Assembly: GCA_023653785.1 (NCBI GenBank)
Contig: JAMKCH010079258.1
Coordinates: 27,954 to 91,953, forward strand
Length of the DNA stretch: 64,000 nt
Source of the DNA: Ophioderma brevispina
Lineage: Eukaryota > Echinodermata > Ophiuroidea > Amphilepidida > Ophiodermatidae
Reading direction: 5' to 3'
Below, one piece after another: positions 20,613 through 33,103 of this stretch. How positions within the stretch are numbered: the first letter of the stretch is position 1; every line of letters starts with the position of its first letter. The notes below the pieces were generated by a model. It was not told the origin of the DNA, searched no databases, and was given only the letters and a program-made list of their open reading frames with translations. A program made the position numbers and the translations under genes.

Positions 20613-22580
20613 CAAACAGGGAAAATCCACACATTCAAACCAGAATTAAATGTTGATGGATTTATCATCTTGGAATGGGTAGATCTTGCGATTCTCTTCA
20701 ATCTACAGACATACAGTGCATTGTAAACCTGGTATAATAGTATTGAAAGTTAATAGAGAACATTGCTCGTGAACACAAAAGTGCAGTGTGTGACCATCAA
20801 ATTTTTTTGTGGCAAAAAATGATCACACCTAACTTTCTGTACTTTTTTTTTAGTTACGATCTTAAAATTACATTGGCCAGGGGGAAAAAAATGAAACATC
20901 AATTGCAAAATGTCAAGTTGGTTGCAAAACAAGGGGGGAGGAGAAGAAGAGGTGAATTGGGTAAAATATGTCACAGCACCAAGCAAAACTGGAAATAGTT
21001 GGCAAAGATGGACTAAACAAAAAGCGTTGACATAAAACAATTTAAAAAAGCCCATTCTTCAATAAGTCTAGAGCATTGAATGCAAAAATCCTCAAGTCAT
21101 AAAATGAAAGTAAATGGGGTTAAAAGATGCACAGTACAAGGGACAGAGAAAAGAGAGAGAGCAAAAAAAGGTGTAAGAATTAAAGAAATTGGCCAAGCGT
21201 GACAAGAGCTGACAAACGTAAGCAGATCTACTCTGGCTTTTTACCCGCGTAAGTATGTCAGTGCCGGAGTGGACGCAACAAGCGGCTTCCTGTAATCCGA
21301 CATCGGCAACAATATTGAAAGACGACAGTGGCAGGCTGATTATTTCCTATGGGTGCTTTCTTTCATCTCTGTGTGCATGTAATAATGAATGATTTTTGTT
21401 GCGTGCTTTATTTATAATTTGCTTTCTGGAATGGTGCACCAAACTTACCGCTAACAAATTTGTTAACAATCTGTTTTTACGGTGAAATGATGTTTTGGAA
21501 GTTTATAACACGGTTAGTTGTATTTCCTGGCATTTAATGCACAAATCAAATAGTTATTAGTTCTTCATGTCTTAAATGACAAGTGTCGATGTTTAATTCA
21601 AAAATGGTTTGTAGGAAAGGTTTAAATTCCATACACCTTGGAGATGGAGATTACTCTATCGCATCTTTCTACGTTAAAAATGGTTTAGTGGGCAAAAATT
21701 TGAAATAGGCTCTGCACAACAATATGGTGAATTTGAAAAACTTTGCATAATTCCATCTCAATCTCACATACAACTAACCCACGTTTTTAGATTTGCATAA
21801 ATTTAAGTGCTGTACTTTAAAAGGTATAGATTTTGTCCAGGAAAACTATGGTTGTTGGCACACAAAAATATTGCTGCCGCCGTAAATCTGTTTTTACTCT
21901 TACAAATTGACTCCGTGTAGGCGGTTGATATCAAGGAGATTCTTGAAATTCGCTTGACAATCAGCGATATTTCACATAAGATTTGTACATATTTGGTCAA
22001 TATGATTGTATGGTGTTTTTGTTTTTGTGTCTCTGTGGTGTTTAATTTACCTAATGCATTACACCCTGTTATGATAAAAATCAGGGCTGAAGCCCACGCA
22101 TCCAGCAAAGATAAGTCCAACCTGGCAAATAAGCAGGAGGGGGGGATGGGGGGAGTGGGGGGGGGGGAGAGTGCGATGGTGTAATGTGACCCATTCTTGG
22201 TTAATGTAACATGAACAGCAATGGGTGTGAATGGGGTAGGGATGGGGTTGGGTGGGTGGGCAGGGGGAAATAGAGTTATATTACGGTATTTAAGAATACA
22301 AGTGCGACCAATATGATAACACAAGTCTAATCCAGCAAATAACCTCATGTAGTGATACTGCTTTTTAATAGGCCTAAGACAGTTTAGTTGCTAATTTACT
22401 GACAAGAAAATTGCTCAAGAAGACGCGATAAGTGGGGGGTGGTTGTTTGGTAAAGGGACCAAATGCCTTACATGTGACTTGAACTAGTCGAATTCAGGAC
22501 TTGTCTCAGGGCTAACTGGCAATTTTTTAGTAGTTGTCCCTGGCCTCCCCTGCTATGACAGATTCTTGTTTACTATACTC
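20613..22580. repeat. Long tandem duplication, copy A (about 1.95 kb)
   Basis: Aligns end to end with 22,581-24,505. Fixed landmarks: AATGTTGATG (20,650 and 22,623), TGACAAGAGCTGACAAACGT, AATCCGACATCGGCAACAAT, AAGACGACAGTGGCAGGCTG, a G-rich run near 22,135-22,170, and GGCAATTTTTTAGTAGTTGT at the end. The longest frame (181 codons, minus, 21,803-22,348, proline-rich from the G run) is not kept in copy B, which argues that it is not coding. Function unknown. Confidence 0.95.
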
Positions 22581-24505
22581 AAAAATTTAGCCAACAGGAA
22601 ATCCAACCATTCACCAGAACTAAATGTTGATGTTCTTTATCATCTTGACTGGTTGGATCTTGAGATTCTCATTCAATCTAAGACACTACAATTGTGCATT
22701 GTATAACCCTGGTATAATAGTATTGAAGTTAAATAGAGAACATTGCTCTTGAACACAGAAAAGCGCAGTGTGTGCATCAAATTTTTGTGGCAAAAAATGA
22801 TCAAATCCTAACTTTCTGTACTTTTTTTTTTTAGTTACAGATATTAAAATTACAATCTGGCCAGTGGAAAAATGAGAACATTCAATTGCAAATTTCACGT
22901 TGTGTTGCAAAAAAAAGGGGGAGAAAGAGGTAATTGGGTTAAAATATGTCACAGACCAAGCAAACTGGAAAATATTTGGCACAGATGGACTAACAAAAGA
23001 GTTGACAAAAACAATTTTAAAAAGCCATTCTTCAATAAGTATATGAGCATTGAATTGCAAAAATCCTCAAGTCATAAAATGAAGGTAATGGGGTTAAAAT
23101 ATGTCACAGTACAAGGCAGAGAAAAGAGAGAGAGCAAAAAGGTGTAAGATAAAGAAATTGGCCCAGCGTGACAAGAGCTGACAAACGTAAGCAGATCTAC
23201 TCTGGCTTTTTACCCCGCGTAATTATTGTCAGTGCCGGAGTGGGCCGAACAAGGCTGGCTTCCGTAATCCGACATCGGCAACAATATTGAAAGACGACAG
23301 TGGCAGGCTGTTATTTCCTATGGTGCTTTCTTTCCATCTCTGTGTCGCATTTAATAATGAATGATTTGTGTTGCGTGCTTTATTTATACATTTGATTTCT
23401 GGAATGGTGCACCAAACTTATCGCTTAACAATTTTGTTAACAATCCTGTTTTTACTGTGAACTGATGTTTTTGGAATTATAACACGGTAGTTGTATTTCC
23501 AGCATTTTAATGCACAAATCAAATAGTTATTAGTTTATTCATGTCTTAAATGACAAGTGTCGATGTTTAATTCAGAATGGATTGCTGTAGTGAAAGGTTA
23601 AAATCCATTAGCCCTTGGATATGGAGATACTCTATCGATCTTTCTACAGTTAAAAATGGTTTAGTGCGAGCAATAAATTTGAAATAGGCTCTGCACAACA
23701 GTATGCTGAATTTGAAAAACTTGCAATTCCATCTCAATCTCACATACAACTAACCACGTTTTTTTAGATTTGCATAAAATTTAATGCTGTACTTTAAAGG
23801 TATAGCTTTGTCCAGGAAAACTCTGTTTGTTTGCACACAAAAAATTATTGCCGCAGTAAATCTGTTTTACAATATTGACTCCGTGTAGGCGGTTGGATAT
23901 CAAGGAGATTCTTGAAATTCGCTTGACAATCAGCGATATTTCACATAAGATTTGTACATAATTTGTGTCAGATGCTGTATTGTGTGTCTCTGTGGTGTAA
24001 TTTACCTAATGCATTTACACCTGTATGATAAAAATCAGTTGCTGAAGCAGCCTCCAGCCAAGATAAGTCCAACCTGGCAAATAAGCAGGAGGGGGGATGG
24101 GGGGAGTGGGGGGGAGTGCCGCTGGTGTAATGTGACCCATTCTTGGTTAATGTAACATGAACAGCAATTGGGTGAATGGGGTTAGGGATTGGGTTGGGTG
24201 GGTGGGCACGGGGAAATAGAGTTATATTACGGTATTTAAGAATACAAGTGCGACAACATGATAACACAAGTCTAATACAGCAACTACCTCATTGTAGTGG
24301 ATCTGCTTTTACTAGCTAAGAAAGTCTAGTTGCTAATTTACTGCTAGAAAATTGCTCAAGAGAGCGAGTAAGGACCAAATGGCCTTACATTGTGACTTGT
24401 ACCTAGTCGAATCTCAGACTGGGGCTAACTGGCAATTTTTTAGTAGTTGTCCCTGGCCTCCCCTTCTATTGACAGATTCTTTTTACTTATACTCAAAATT
24501 TAGCC
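22581..24505. repeat. Long tandem duplication, copy B
   Basis: Second copy of the unit. It differs from copy A mainly by one-base insertions and deletions, plus a few short block changes (for example near 24,045 and 24,365). After it, about 40 bases resembling the start of a third copy appear (TTATACTCAAAATTTAGCCC, 24,488 on) before homology stops. The related minus-strand frame here is only 99 codons and diverges. Confidence 0.95.
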
Positions 24506-24563
24506 CACTTTGGGGGAAAATTTGACTTTTTTGGAAAATACTGAGCAATGTCTATCAGCCTAT

Positions 24564-24920
24564 CTTTAGAGCATAGCCCACTGGTTAGGATATTCATCTT
24601 TAGGGCAGGAGGTCCCTGGTTCAAGTCCCAGTAGAGCCACTTGTCAGGATTTAATCCGGTACTAAATTCTGAATGTAACTTGAATAAGAACGATTGATAA
24701 AAGTGGAATTCTGCTCTCCCCGTGGTTCATTTGGACTTGGTCAAACTGAACTATCAAAATATCCCATCCTTCATAGGGGGGCTCTTTATGGCATGGGTGT
24801 CCCCAGTGCACATGAGAAATACCCCCTGTATGCAGATCGCAATCCGACCACTTTACAAAGAGGGTGAAAACCCTGGGTGTCCAAAGTCGTCCTGGAACCT
24901 GGGTCATCAAATGAAAGAAA
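24564..24920 (+). mobile_element. tRNA-headed SINE, copy 1
   Basis: The head contains an A-box-like TAGCCCACTGGTTAGG (24,583-24,598) and a B-box-like GGTTCAAGTCC (24,627-24,637), with no intact cloverleaf: the T stem is mismatched. The head and body align with the minus strand of 44,281-44,700 (shared blocks GTCCCTGGT, GGATTTAATC, CTCTCCCC.TGGTT, TACC..CTGT.TGCA.ATC, GGGTGA..ACCCTGG.TGTCC). A 148-codon minus frame across this copy is therefore a by-product. Confidence 0.75.
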
Positions 24921-26934
24921 TTCTGAACATTGAATAATTTAACCCGGCCTAAATAATATTTTAAAAAAAAGCGAAAATAGGGTAATTGATTAACCAGACA
25001 GCCATTTCGTTTGCTATACCCACATTTGCAGTACGTAAGGATTCTGTACTGAGTAACCCTCCCCTCCCTCTCCCCTCCCACATTCCCTTGCTGTACTTTC
25101 CCCTTCATATTAAGAATTCTCTATCACCCAGTATAATCCATTGTTTTCATGAATACCTCAATTCTATGCATTTGTCAATACAAGCAGTGCACTGAATTAT
25201 TGATCCCAATTAATAAGCAAGGCACTTTCAATGGCAAAAGCAGTGGTATATCACCAAATACCCAGAGACAACCCATTGCATAGGAATCACAGCATGATCA
25301 AACAACACACAGTTTTATGGATTCTCAATTTAACATTTACATTTACACATTACTGACTTTACAAAATATTAATGAATTAAGTATCACAACCATATACCCA
25401 ACAAGAATAGTGATTTATTAATTGCTAACAACGACACTGCATATCCACAGCATCATTACTTATTATTCATGACAAAAGTACTTGACAATATGGAAACAAA
25501 CAGACAAAAAAATTGTTTATCCTTTCAGAAATATCAAGGCCCGGGCCAGGCGAATACCATAAATAAAAATGATTTATCAATGTGCTTTGATAGAACGCCG
25601 TCTGCATGCGTGCGTGTGTATGGCCATAGGGGTATAACGACGATGCGGACGTGTTGAATTCGAGCGGAACAAAGAGTCAGAGCGTTGAGAAATTGTTGTT
25701 GCTACAAAAAATGATGAGTGTCTAATCAATGATTGATTGGGATTATATGACTGATTGGTGTTGGTAGGCGATGTCATTTGTAATTAGAAGTGCGGGATAG
25801 ACATGTCTATGGCGTGATGGTGTTGAGTCTCAGTATACTCTTAGGGCAGGGAAATCAACACAATGAAGTAACAAAGGCTTTTAATGGAGTCAAGCTTACG
25901 TCCTGACTTTAATCTATTTTTTTCTGTATGGAACAGATTGGAGAAAGCTTTAAATTGTATGTTCATTTAATAGAGGACAGATGTTTCCTGTGTTTGCAAT
26001 TTTTTTGAAAAAAAATGTTCCACAAAATTATTCAACAGAATGTTAGTTATAGTTTGTTCAGTATTAGACGGAATTTGGCATCATTTGTTTGCCAAAAGTC
26101 TAAACATTTGTCAGAGATGATCCAAGTTGTGGCAAAATATACTTTAACTACCATAGTATGATTACAATATGATTGCACATGACCTTGGCTCCTAATTATT
26201 AATTTAATGTTGTTTTTTTCAAAAGGTCATATTTTCATCATATATAGTGACCACAGTCTCGCTATCATAGTATGTTACCACAGCTTGCATTATGACCTTG
26301 ATCACCCCCACATCTACATGTAGTGTTAACTCAGTACTTAATAAAAAGTTTGTTTCATCTTGAGGTGAACATACTCTACCAGTACTCTAAAATGATGGGA
26401 GAGAAAAAGGGGATATAGGGAAAATTAGGGAAGGTTAGAGTGCTGATGACTAAAATAAATGCAGTCGTCGTAACACACCAAAACAAATTTGATTCACATG
26501 TGAGAGTCATTGCTTTGTGGGGAAGGGTGGTTGGTTGTCAGGTTCTAACCAGAGGTTGTATTGATCCATCCCACAATGCACCGGTTTTGGGAAATTTTCA
26601 CTTCAATAACGTCATTGATCTCTAAAATAACTATTCTTAACACTTAAAACCTTGACCTTTACAAGCATTTGGCCCCACAGGTCCTAGAATTGTGCATGTG
26701 TCATGAACTACCTTGTGGTTCTTAAACTTCTTGAACACTTTTCATCCCCAAGTATTTACTGACGTGTGTTAGTTGCAGTCCATTATAGCCCATTGCAAAG
26801 CATTGTTTGATTGATTCAAAACACCCTCTGGGTTCTAACCAAGGGTGGCTCATTACCCCTACCCATCCTCATTTTGCCACAAACCTTCTAGTAAAAACAC
26901 TGTAACACTTGCTCAAACCTATCCCTTATCACAC
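24921..26934. other. Unassigned 2-kb AT-rich stretch
   Basis: No gene or repeat family recognised. A few TGACCTTG motifs (26,180, 26,293) and short, unsupported frames are the only patterns. Confidence 0.4.
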
Positions 26935-27075
26935 AACCTTATCCACATGAACCGTAACCTCAGATCCACATTTGAACTGTAACCTTTAGATCCCAATTTG
27001 AACCTACTCAGATCCGACCTGTGAACCGTAACCTCAGATCCACTGTGAAAACCGACCTCAGACCAACATAACTAT
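26935..27075. repeat. Short tandem repeat of ACCGTAACCTCAGATCCAC type
   Basis: About four or five imperfect units of 25-30 bp with GAACCGTAACCTCAGATCCA at the core. Units vary by small indels. Non-coding. Confidence 0.8.
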
Positions 27076-28051
27076 GTACACCTTTAACAAATCCTTACCC
27101 CCTAACCCCTTTCACACACTAAAGCCTCCCAATTCTAAACATATTTGGGGCACAGATCTACCTTATTATTTCACTCCCTTCCTGTCGCCATGAAGAGATT
27201 ATATATGTGTAGAACCCGATACCCTCATACTGGGGGAACAGACTCGCCAATGTTGTTTGAACTATCTGTCATAGCAAAGACCTTTCTGCATTTGGTGGTT
27301 ACAGCTGTAGATAAACATACCAATATCGCTCACTGCTGATATAAAGTAAGACATTACAAGGATACCTACATGAACACCAAAATGATTTACTATTGCGATG
27401 TGGGAACCAGCAGCTACAATAACAGAACAAAGTCATTGGACGTGCACTCATTTGCTATGAATATCGGAGAAGGAATTTAAAATTAATCCCAGGCTAATCT
27501 GCCTTCAACATCATGACTTGAGCTACTCGGATATAATCATTAACATCTGCTTTTTTTTCTCACATTGACTCTTAAGTGCTAAAGTCCTTCCATCAACCCT
27601 TTGATAAACACACATGAAGTTGCCATTTTTCTGAATTTTTACCAAATTTTAAGAAACTGCAGAGTGTTTATTATTGAAAAACAATGGAAAAGCCTGAGAA
27701 TTTTTTAAAAAAAAATTCAGAGGAATGACAAAGACTCAAATGATAAGCATTTGTGGTAAAATTATGGAGGAATGTCACCAAAAAGGTCTTATGAATATTA
27801 AAGGGGTATTTAAATTACACAGCCCTACCCATCACCCACCCCCAGAAAAAGTCATTCATGATTTTTATGACATCTAGGTAATGTATATATGCCTAATTTT
27901 ACGTGACGTGCAAATTTGATTTCAATTCAGTGAAGAAATGAAAATAGCGATTGGTGATTTGTTCATAACAGTGGCCAATCACAGTGCCCAGTGATACGAC
28001 AGTTACCCATAACACAAAAGCGTATCATCAGAATTATTTTTTTTGGGGGGG
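27076..28051. other. Unassigned stretch
   Basis: A 64-codon plus-strand frame (27,145-27,339) follows a weak acceptor but has no known domain and no donor. The rest shows nothing assignable. Confidence 0.35.
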
Positions 28052-28590
28052 AGGTTTATTAGAGAATAAAGGTATAGATTTTGGGAACCGGTAACTCTCT
28101 TTACAACGAATTGAACCCAAGGCGATACCAATATTTTAAGTGGAAGACAGGCCGGAGGCCGAGTTTCTTCCACGCAAAAATTAATGGGGTCGCCGGGTTC
28201 AATTCATCATAAAGAGAGTACACGGTTCCCAAAATCATACCTTTATTCTCATTCTTAAACAGCTTTATCATTTAAGGTCATCTTAACTCAATTTCGCATG
28301 TTTTTATGGCTTTTAATACAACAAGAAAGGGACTGGCCCCACCCAGTGACAACAATCGAACAACCCATTGAACGCAACGATCATAACGCAATGAGGACAG
28401 CAACGTTGGCAGCGCGCAGCAGAACGTAGCAAAAACCAGTATGCGCGAGCGCTTCAACCTAAAAATAACATACAATACGCAGCGCGTACTACCTGGGTTC
28501 AATTAAAAAGAATTGAACCCAGGCAGCAGCCATGAAATTGCTTTTTTTTTACATGTTCACAGCGTGTTAAGAATGAACAATAAACGAAAT
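28052..28590. mobile_element. Compound palindromic element built on GGGTTCAATT
   Basis: A long hairpin pairs about 28,062-28,119 with 28,195-28,253 (GAATAAAGGTATAGATTTTG against CAAAATCATACCTTTATTC). Inside is a smaller one, GTGGAAGA...TCTTCCAC (28,140-28,173). A perfect 13-bp stem with a 6-base loop, CCTGGGTTCAATT, lies at 28,492-28,504 and 28,511-28,523. CTCATTCTTAA near 28,248 pairs with TTAAGAATGA near 28,567, suggesting an outer frame. GGGTTCAATT or its complement occurs four times. The part from 28,370 to 28,490 is CpG-rich (GCGCGCAGC, GCGCGAGCGC). No protein frame is convincing. Confidence 0.7.
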
Positions 28591-30639
28591 GAGTGATCTT
28601 AGGATCACAAATGTCTCCATTAGTTAGGAGGCGGAAAGCCCATGCATCTTGTCGATGCCTAACTTTATTCATGACATTTATTACATAATATTATATTGCA
28701 AGGAATCTTCATCCATAGAAAGCTCCATTTTGATAATTTATTTCAACATATTATGTACAATCACCCAAAATAGTTATAGCATTTGAATGTGGACAAGTTT
28801 ACATTTTGTGGAATGAGTAATTTTAAACAACCCTGTATATGACCTAGCTTTCAAAAATGTATCAGTTAACATTGCAAAACCACATAACATTCAAAAACCA
28901 CTTTGTACGTTTAATTTCTATGCGAGCCAAAATGTCGATCATTTTTCTCAAAGCATACTTATGCATAGTAATACAACATCCATGTCAACAGGAATTAGGT
29001 GATTTGTAATTAATGTAGCCCATACGGCTGTAAATGGGAGTGATAAAAGCATGTGAGGTAAAATAATAAATTCATATCACTACACCACGTTGGATGAGGA
29101 TCAATCATTGTATAGTCGATTAATGATAAATTAGAAACTAAACTATGCAATTATCTAAGATAAATCATCAGTAATATGGATGATTCCATTATCATATTAT
29201 ACAGCATCATAACTCACAAGTTGGATAAGGATAAGCCATTGCATAAAGGACTTTGGTGGATTTTTAAGAAACTACATGTAGCATTAAATTTTGCAATTAA
29301 AAACTATGCATTTACACTTTCAAGGGGTCAGTAGAAGGTTATGAAATGTATGTTTTTTTTTTTTAATTTGATCATTCAAAAGTTTTATAATTTTGTGTTT
29401 TGTGATATTTTGGGGGTGCCAATTAGTCTATTCCTACAGTGAAAAAATGTTCCAATAATCTTTTAAAGAAATAGGCCTTTAATTTATTCAAAAAAGATCT
29501 CATGCCTCCAGCTCCCTAGCCGCAATTAATTAACATGTTAATTTAAATTACTTAAATCAAAAGTAGGTGAACAAGGGACACAGGTGTTTTAATATGTTAA
29601 TGTAAAATAGATTTATTTTTCTTGAATAAGATACCAATTGCAATGTATATGCCAAGAATTTGTTTAACATCTAAATTCGTGTGTTACTCAACCGGCACTT
29701 ATAGGTATCCCAATATATGGCGCATGACCATATAGCACCGGGGTTCACCACAGGCTATTGTGATGAATATGAAGGGGGGGTAGTTTAAGATGGTATAAAC
29801 TAAGATCCGAGAAATAAAAACCAATGTCAGAATAGCCGACGAGCATCAGCAAGGTTTAAACTCAAACTGGACACCGATGGCCTAAACTGAGTGTCGAGCA
29901 TCAATGAAAGTCTATGTAAAATTTATATATTATAATTATGTAATTTGTACAAGTTTCAAGTAAGAATTTAGTTCATATCTAAGTATTGTAAGAAGTCGAA
30001 GTGTGAGAATCATTTTTAATGAGTGTAATGTGGAATCGATTCCCTGATGACGAACGATGACTCTTAAGTCACCTGAAGGGAAAATATCTCTCCAAAGTTC
30101 CTTCCATGCTGCAGGGTTATGATAAATAAGTTTTGGTAATTTAAATCTTAGTTCCAACCGAGCGATATCGCATCTACAAGGCTTTTATGCAAGAGAAAAT
30201 AGGCCTATGCACCATATCATACCATGGTAAAATATCTAAGAAAATCACATAACCCATACAAGCATTTGGAGGCAACCAAGGATTGATTTAATTTGCAAGG
30301 ACAAGTACTAATACTAAGCACTTCTATAAAGAAAAAGGAAAGAGAGACAAAGTTGTATGTTTATAAACAATGTTGGTGGTTCTTTTCACATATCTTTTGA
30401 TTTCTTTCATATTTCATGGCATTTCAACTGTACAAAGTTCATGCATTTTGCAGTATACATAATGTCAAACATTACATAACATTTTCCATTGAAACTATGT
30501 GGTTCTCAATCTTTGTGACAGCTATACTCATACTGTTTGTCAAAGAATAAGTATTTTTATATTTCTGGAGATGTCATAAATGTATATAAATCGAGATAAC
30601 TTTTTAGAGTCTCAATATTTTCATATCTAAAAATAGAAG
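28591..30639. other. Unassigned 2-kb AT-rich stretch
   Basis: I see no repeat family, long frame or promoter pattern. A 73-codon minus frame (29,936-30,157) lacks support. Confidence 0.4.
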
Positions 30640-31400
30640 AAGTCTGGTCACTTTATCAACGCGAAAAGCACTATAATTCGCGAATTCCAAGCCTTGTTTA
30701 TGTTTCGACAATCGTAAAATACAGCCTGTAGCCAAACAAATAGTTTTCTAAAAGGCGAGCATCCTACAAGTCAGAATACGCTCACGAAATGGGGAAACCC
30801 CCTCATTAGCATAATCGATAAGATCACATTTGTCAAATGGCACACTGCGCATGCACGAAAAGGTTTCGTCTGCTGAAATTGCATCTAAATTAACGAAGCC
30901 TGACGAGCTGTATTTCATGTGATTATCCTTCAAAACTGGCTTGTATGGCAGGATAAGGACAAGGATATGGGATTTATATACTATGGAGATAATATAGAAT
31001 ATCAAATTTCATTGGGATAATTCTTCCTGTTTCGTCAAGAACTTACGGAAAGGTTTTGCATGGCTCAACATTGAAAATGACTCCGTTTGGCACGGAAACA
31101 TCTTGTCTGCAAAATTGCCAACTGGATCAGACTTAATTTCTACTCAAAATGCTTATTTATGGAATCAAGGTGAGTCTTTAAAATATTATAGAAAATGCCA
31201 GATCGATCGTTGTATGAATTGAGAAGATTTAGACTGACATGACTGAGAAATGTTAAATTAACCCGCGGCCTCATTCAATTGGCGGAACAGCTCCTACGCT
31301 GTGCAACGTCACACGAACAATCAATGCACAGCTGACCGGCGGGCCCTTTAAATTTAGGTCAACAAAGACCGGGCGGCAAGATGCCGTGTCAAAAACAGAA
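30640..31400. promoter_or_regulatory. CpG-containing, promoter-like zone
   Basis: Compared with its AT-rich surroundings this zone keeps several CpGs and carries CTGCGCATGCAC (30,845, close to an NRF1 site), ATTGGCGGAA (31,279, an inverted CCAAT box) and CAACGTCACACG (31,306, CRE-like). It also has open frames on both strands: minus 30,748-31,005 (85 codons) and plus 31,040-31,169, the latter ending at a GTGAGT donor. Promoter function is inference from motifs. No transcript direction can be chosen. Confidence 0.15.
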
Positions 31401-32699
31401 CTCGGTATAATTTAAATACAAAAGCTAAATTATAAGAATGAGTCACATGCCCTCAAAGGCTCAGATAAATTAAGGATCTAAAATACTTGTGAAGTTTGAT
31501 GAATGGCAGAATTCCCAAAATCAGAAGTTTTATTCACAAATCAAAACATTATTTACAAAAATCAAAAGTTTGAGGTCCACCACATGGTGACCTCGCTGCC
31601 GAAGCAGCGAGTATTTTAACCTCTACATACCTATAGGCTAATGCCAGAATAGTTGAGGTAAAAACAATTAAGTTGAACTGAAGTCTTAATTTGATGAGGA
31701 TTTTGCAAATATATCCGTACTCGATCGTATTCAACTCAGAAGTGACCAGCTCCTTTTCCCTAACTTACTCCCTAAAATTCCTCCGCCGATACGCTTAATC
31801 TTCAGTGCGCTGATTGGCTTGGAAACTGAAATTACTTCTTCAGTAGTTCTTAATAAAGTTATACACTTAATATTCATAAGGGAAGATGAGCAAAAATTTA
31901 TCCTGGCGACAAGAGTGACTATTTACTTAAAAAATCAAAAATTAATCCTTACATCAAAATAAAGTAAACCTTTATGAGAAAATCCTGAAAAATCCATGGA
32001 AACTCATATTTTCAGTGCATTAAACAATAATACGATGTAAAACATCTCTAAAGGAATTTCTTGTGTATAAATGACTGAGAAAGATGAAAATAAAGGCCTA
32101 AAAATGGGGACTTAGAAAATAACAATGTCCGAGTGCGAACTGGTTTGACGTCTCTTTATAGTGAAATAAATCCTAATTTTGAAGGAAGAAAACACATCCT
32201 AGACTCACAAAAACCAACCCCGAAATGTGAAAAATACCCTCCCTGTGAAATTACGCCCCAGATGAACTCTGCAGGTATCTTTGCTCTATATAAAAAGACT
32301 TAATTCTGCACCCCTGCTGAATTTGGATCGCCGATGGTGCGGCTAAAAATTGGTAAATGACATGGATGAGAAAAGCAAGAAATGACACTCAAACCAGACT
32401 AATGCAAGCACAAAAATGTTATCTGAGATGTTTTCCTTGGATAGTCATACCAATATGTAATAATAAAAAAAATAAGAATCGTGAGTACTCTTGAACTTCA
32501 GTATGCTACCACTTCAATTATGAAAACAACAGGTGCCTAGCCTAGACCCAACTTCGTTACACTATCATCCTATAAAGTTAAATGAGGATCAGTCACCTTG
32601 TGAAACCATCAACCATTTTGCAGTTTGATAAAATTTGATTTAAAACGGGGAAAGTACTAAATTGAAATAAATAACAGATAGCACCCATAGAGGCTTAAT
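31401..32699. other. Unassigned AT-rich stretch
   Basis: No gene or repeat recognised. A small palindrome (GCTGCCGAAGCAGC, 31,597) is the only local structure noted. Confidence 0.4.
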
Positions 32700-33103
32700 C
32701 ACAGCTGTTTGAAAGTCTCATTTATTATAACAAAACGAGAATAAAACAAAAAATATCAACGGCGACACACTTTTGACAACTAATTTGGAGTATTTATGCC
32801 AATAACTACATCCTGTGTAAATTTGATGAAATTTAATTGCGGGCAAATATGATTTTTCATGAAATTTAGTTTTACACGTCTTTCTATGGGAAATAGGCAT
32901 ATAGAGGGCGCTATAACATACAAATAATGACCTTTGTAGGCCTATATAGCAAGATTCCCGCAATGGATTTTTCTGATTTTTGCGGAGGTAATAGCTATTG
33001 CATGTCCCTACTTATATTAGTTGTCAAAATTGTGTCGCCATTGCTTAAAATTGCCCTAAAAATAAGAGAGACAATTTGCATGGGGTCAAAGAGCTGTGCA
33101 ATA
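32700..33103 (+). mobile_element. MITE, CACAGCT family, copy 1
   Basis: Ends are inverted: CACAGCTGTTTGA at the left and TCAAAGAGCTGTG at the right. The body aligns over its length with the minus strand of about 39,110-39,516 (shared GAAAGTCTCATTAT, GGCGACACA.TTTTGACAACT, TTTCTATGG.AATA, GCATGTCCCTACTTAT, TTGTCAAAATTG). The overlapping 78- to 107-codon frames are not conserved in the other copy and are not called. Confidence 0.8.

Noticed and set aside
21803..22348. A 181-codon minus-strand ORF, proline-rich.
   Set aside because: It lies in copy A of the tandem duplication and is broken in copy B. The proline stretch comes from a G-rich run.
24577..24652. Possible functional tRNA gene.
   Set aside because: A and B boxes are present, but the T stem is mismatched and the acceptor stem does not pair. 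The sequence continues as a SINE with a second copy at 44 kb.
24662..25108. A 148-codon minus-strand ORF.
   Set aside because: It overlaps the SINE body on the opposite strand and matches no family.
31040..31169. Plus-strand exon candidate ending at a GTGAGT donor.
   Set aside because: The frame is open for 43 codons, but third-position GC is only about 14 of 43, and the minus strand offers an equally good short exon in the same place. Kept only as part of the promoter-like zone.
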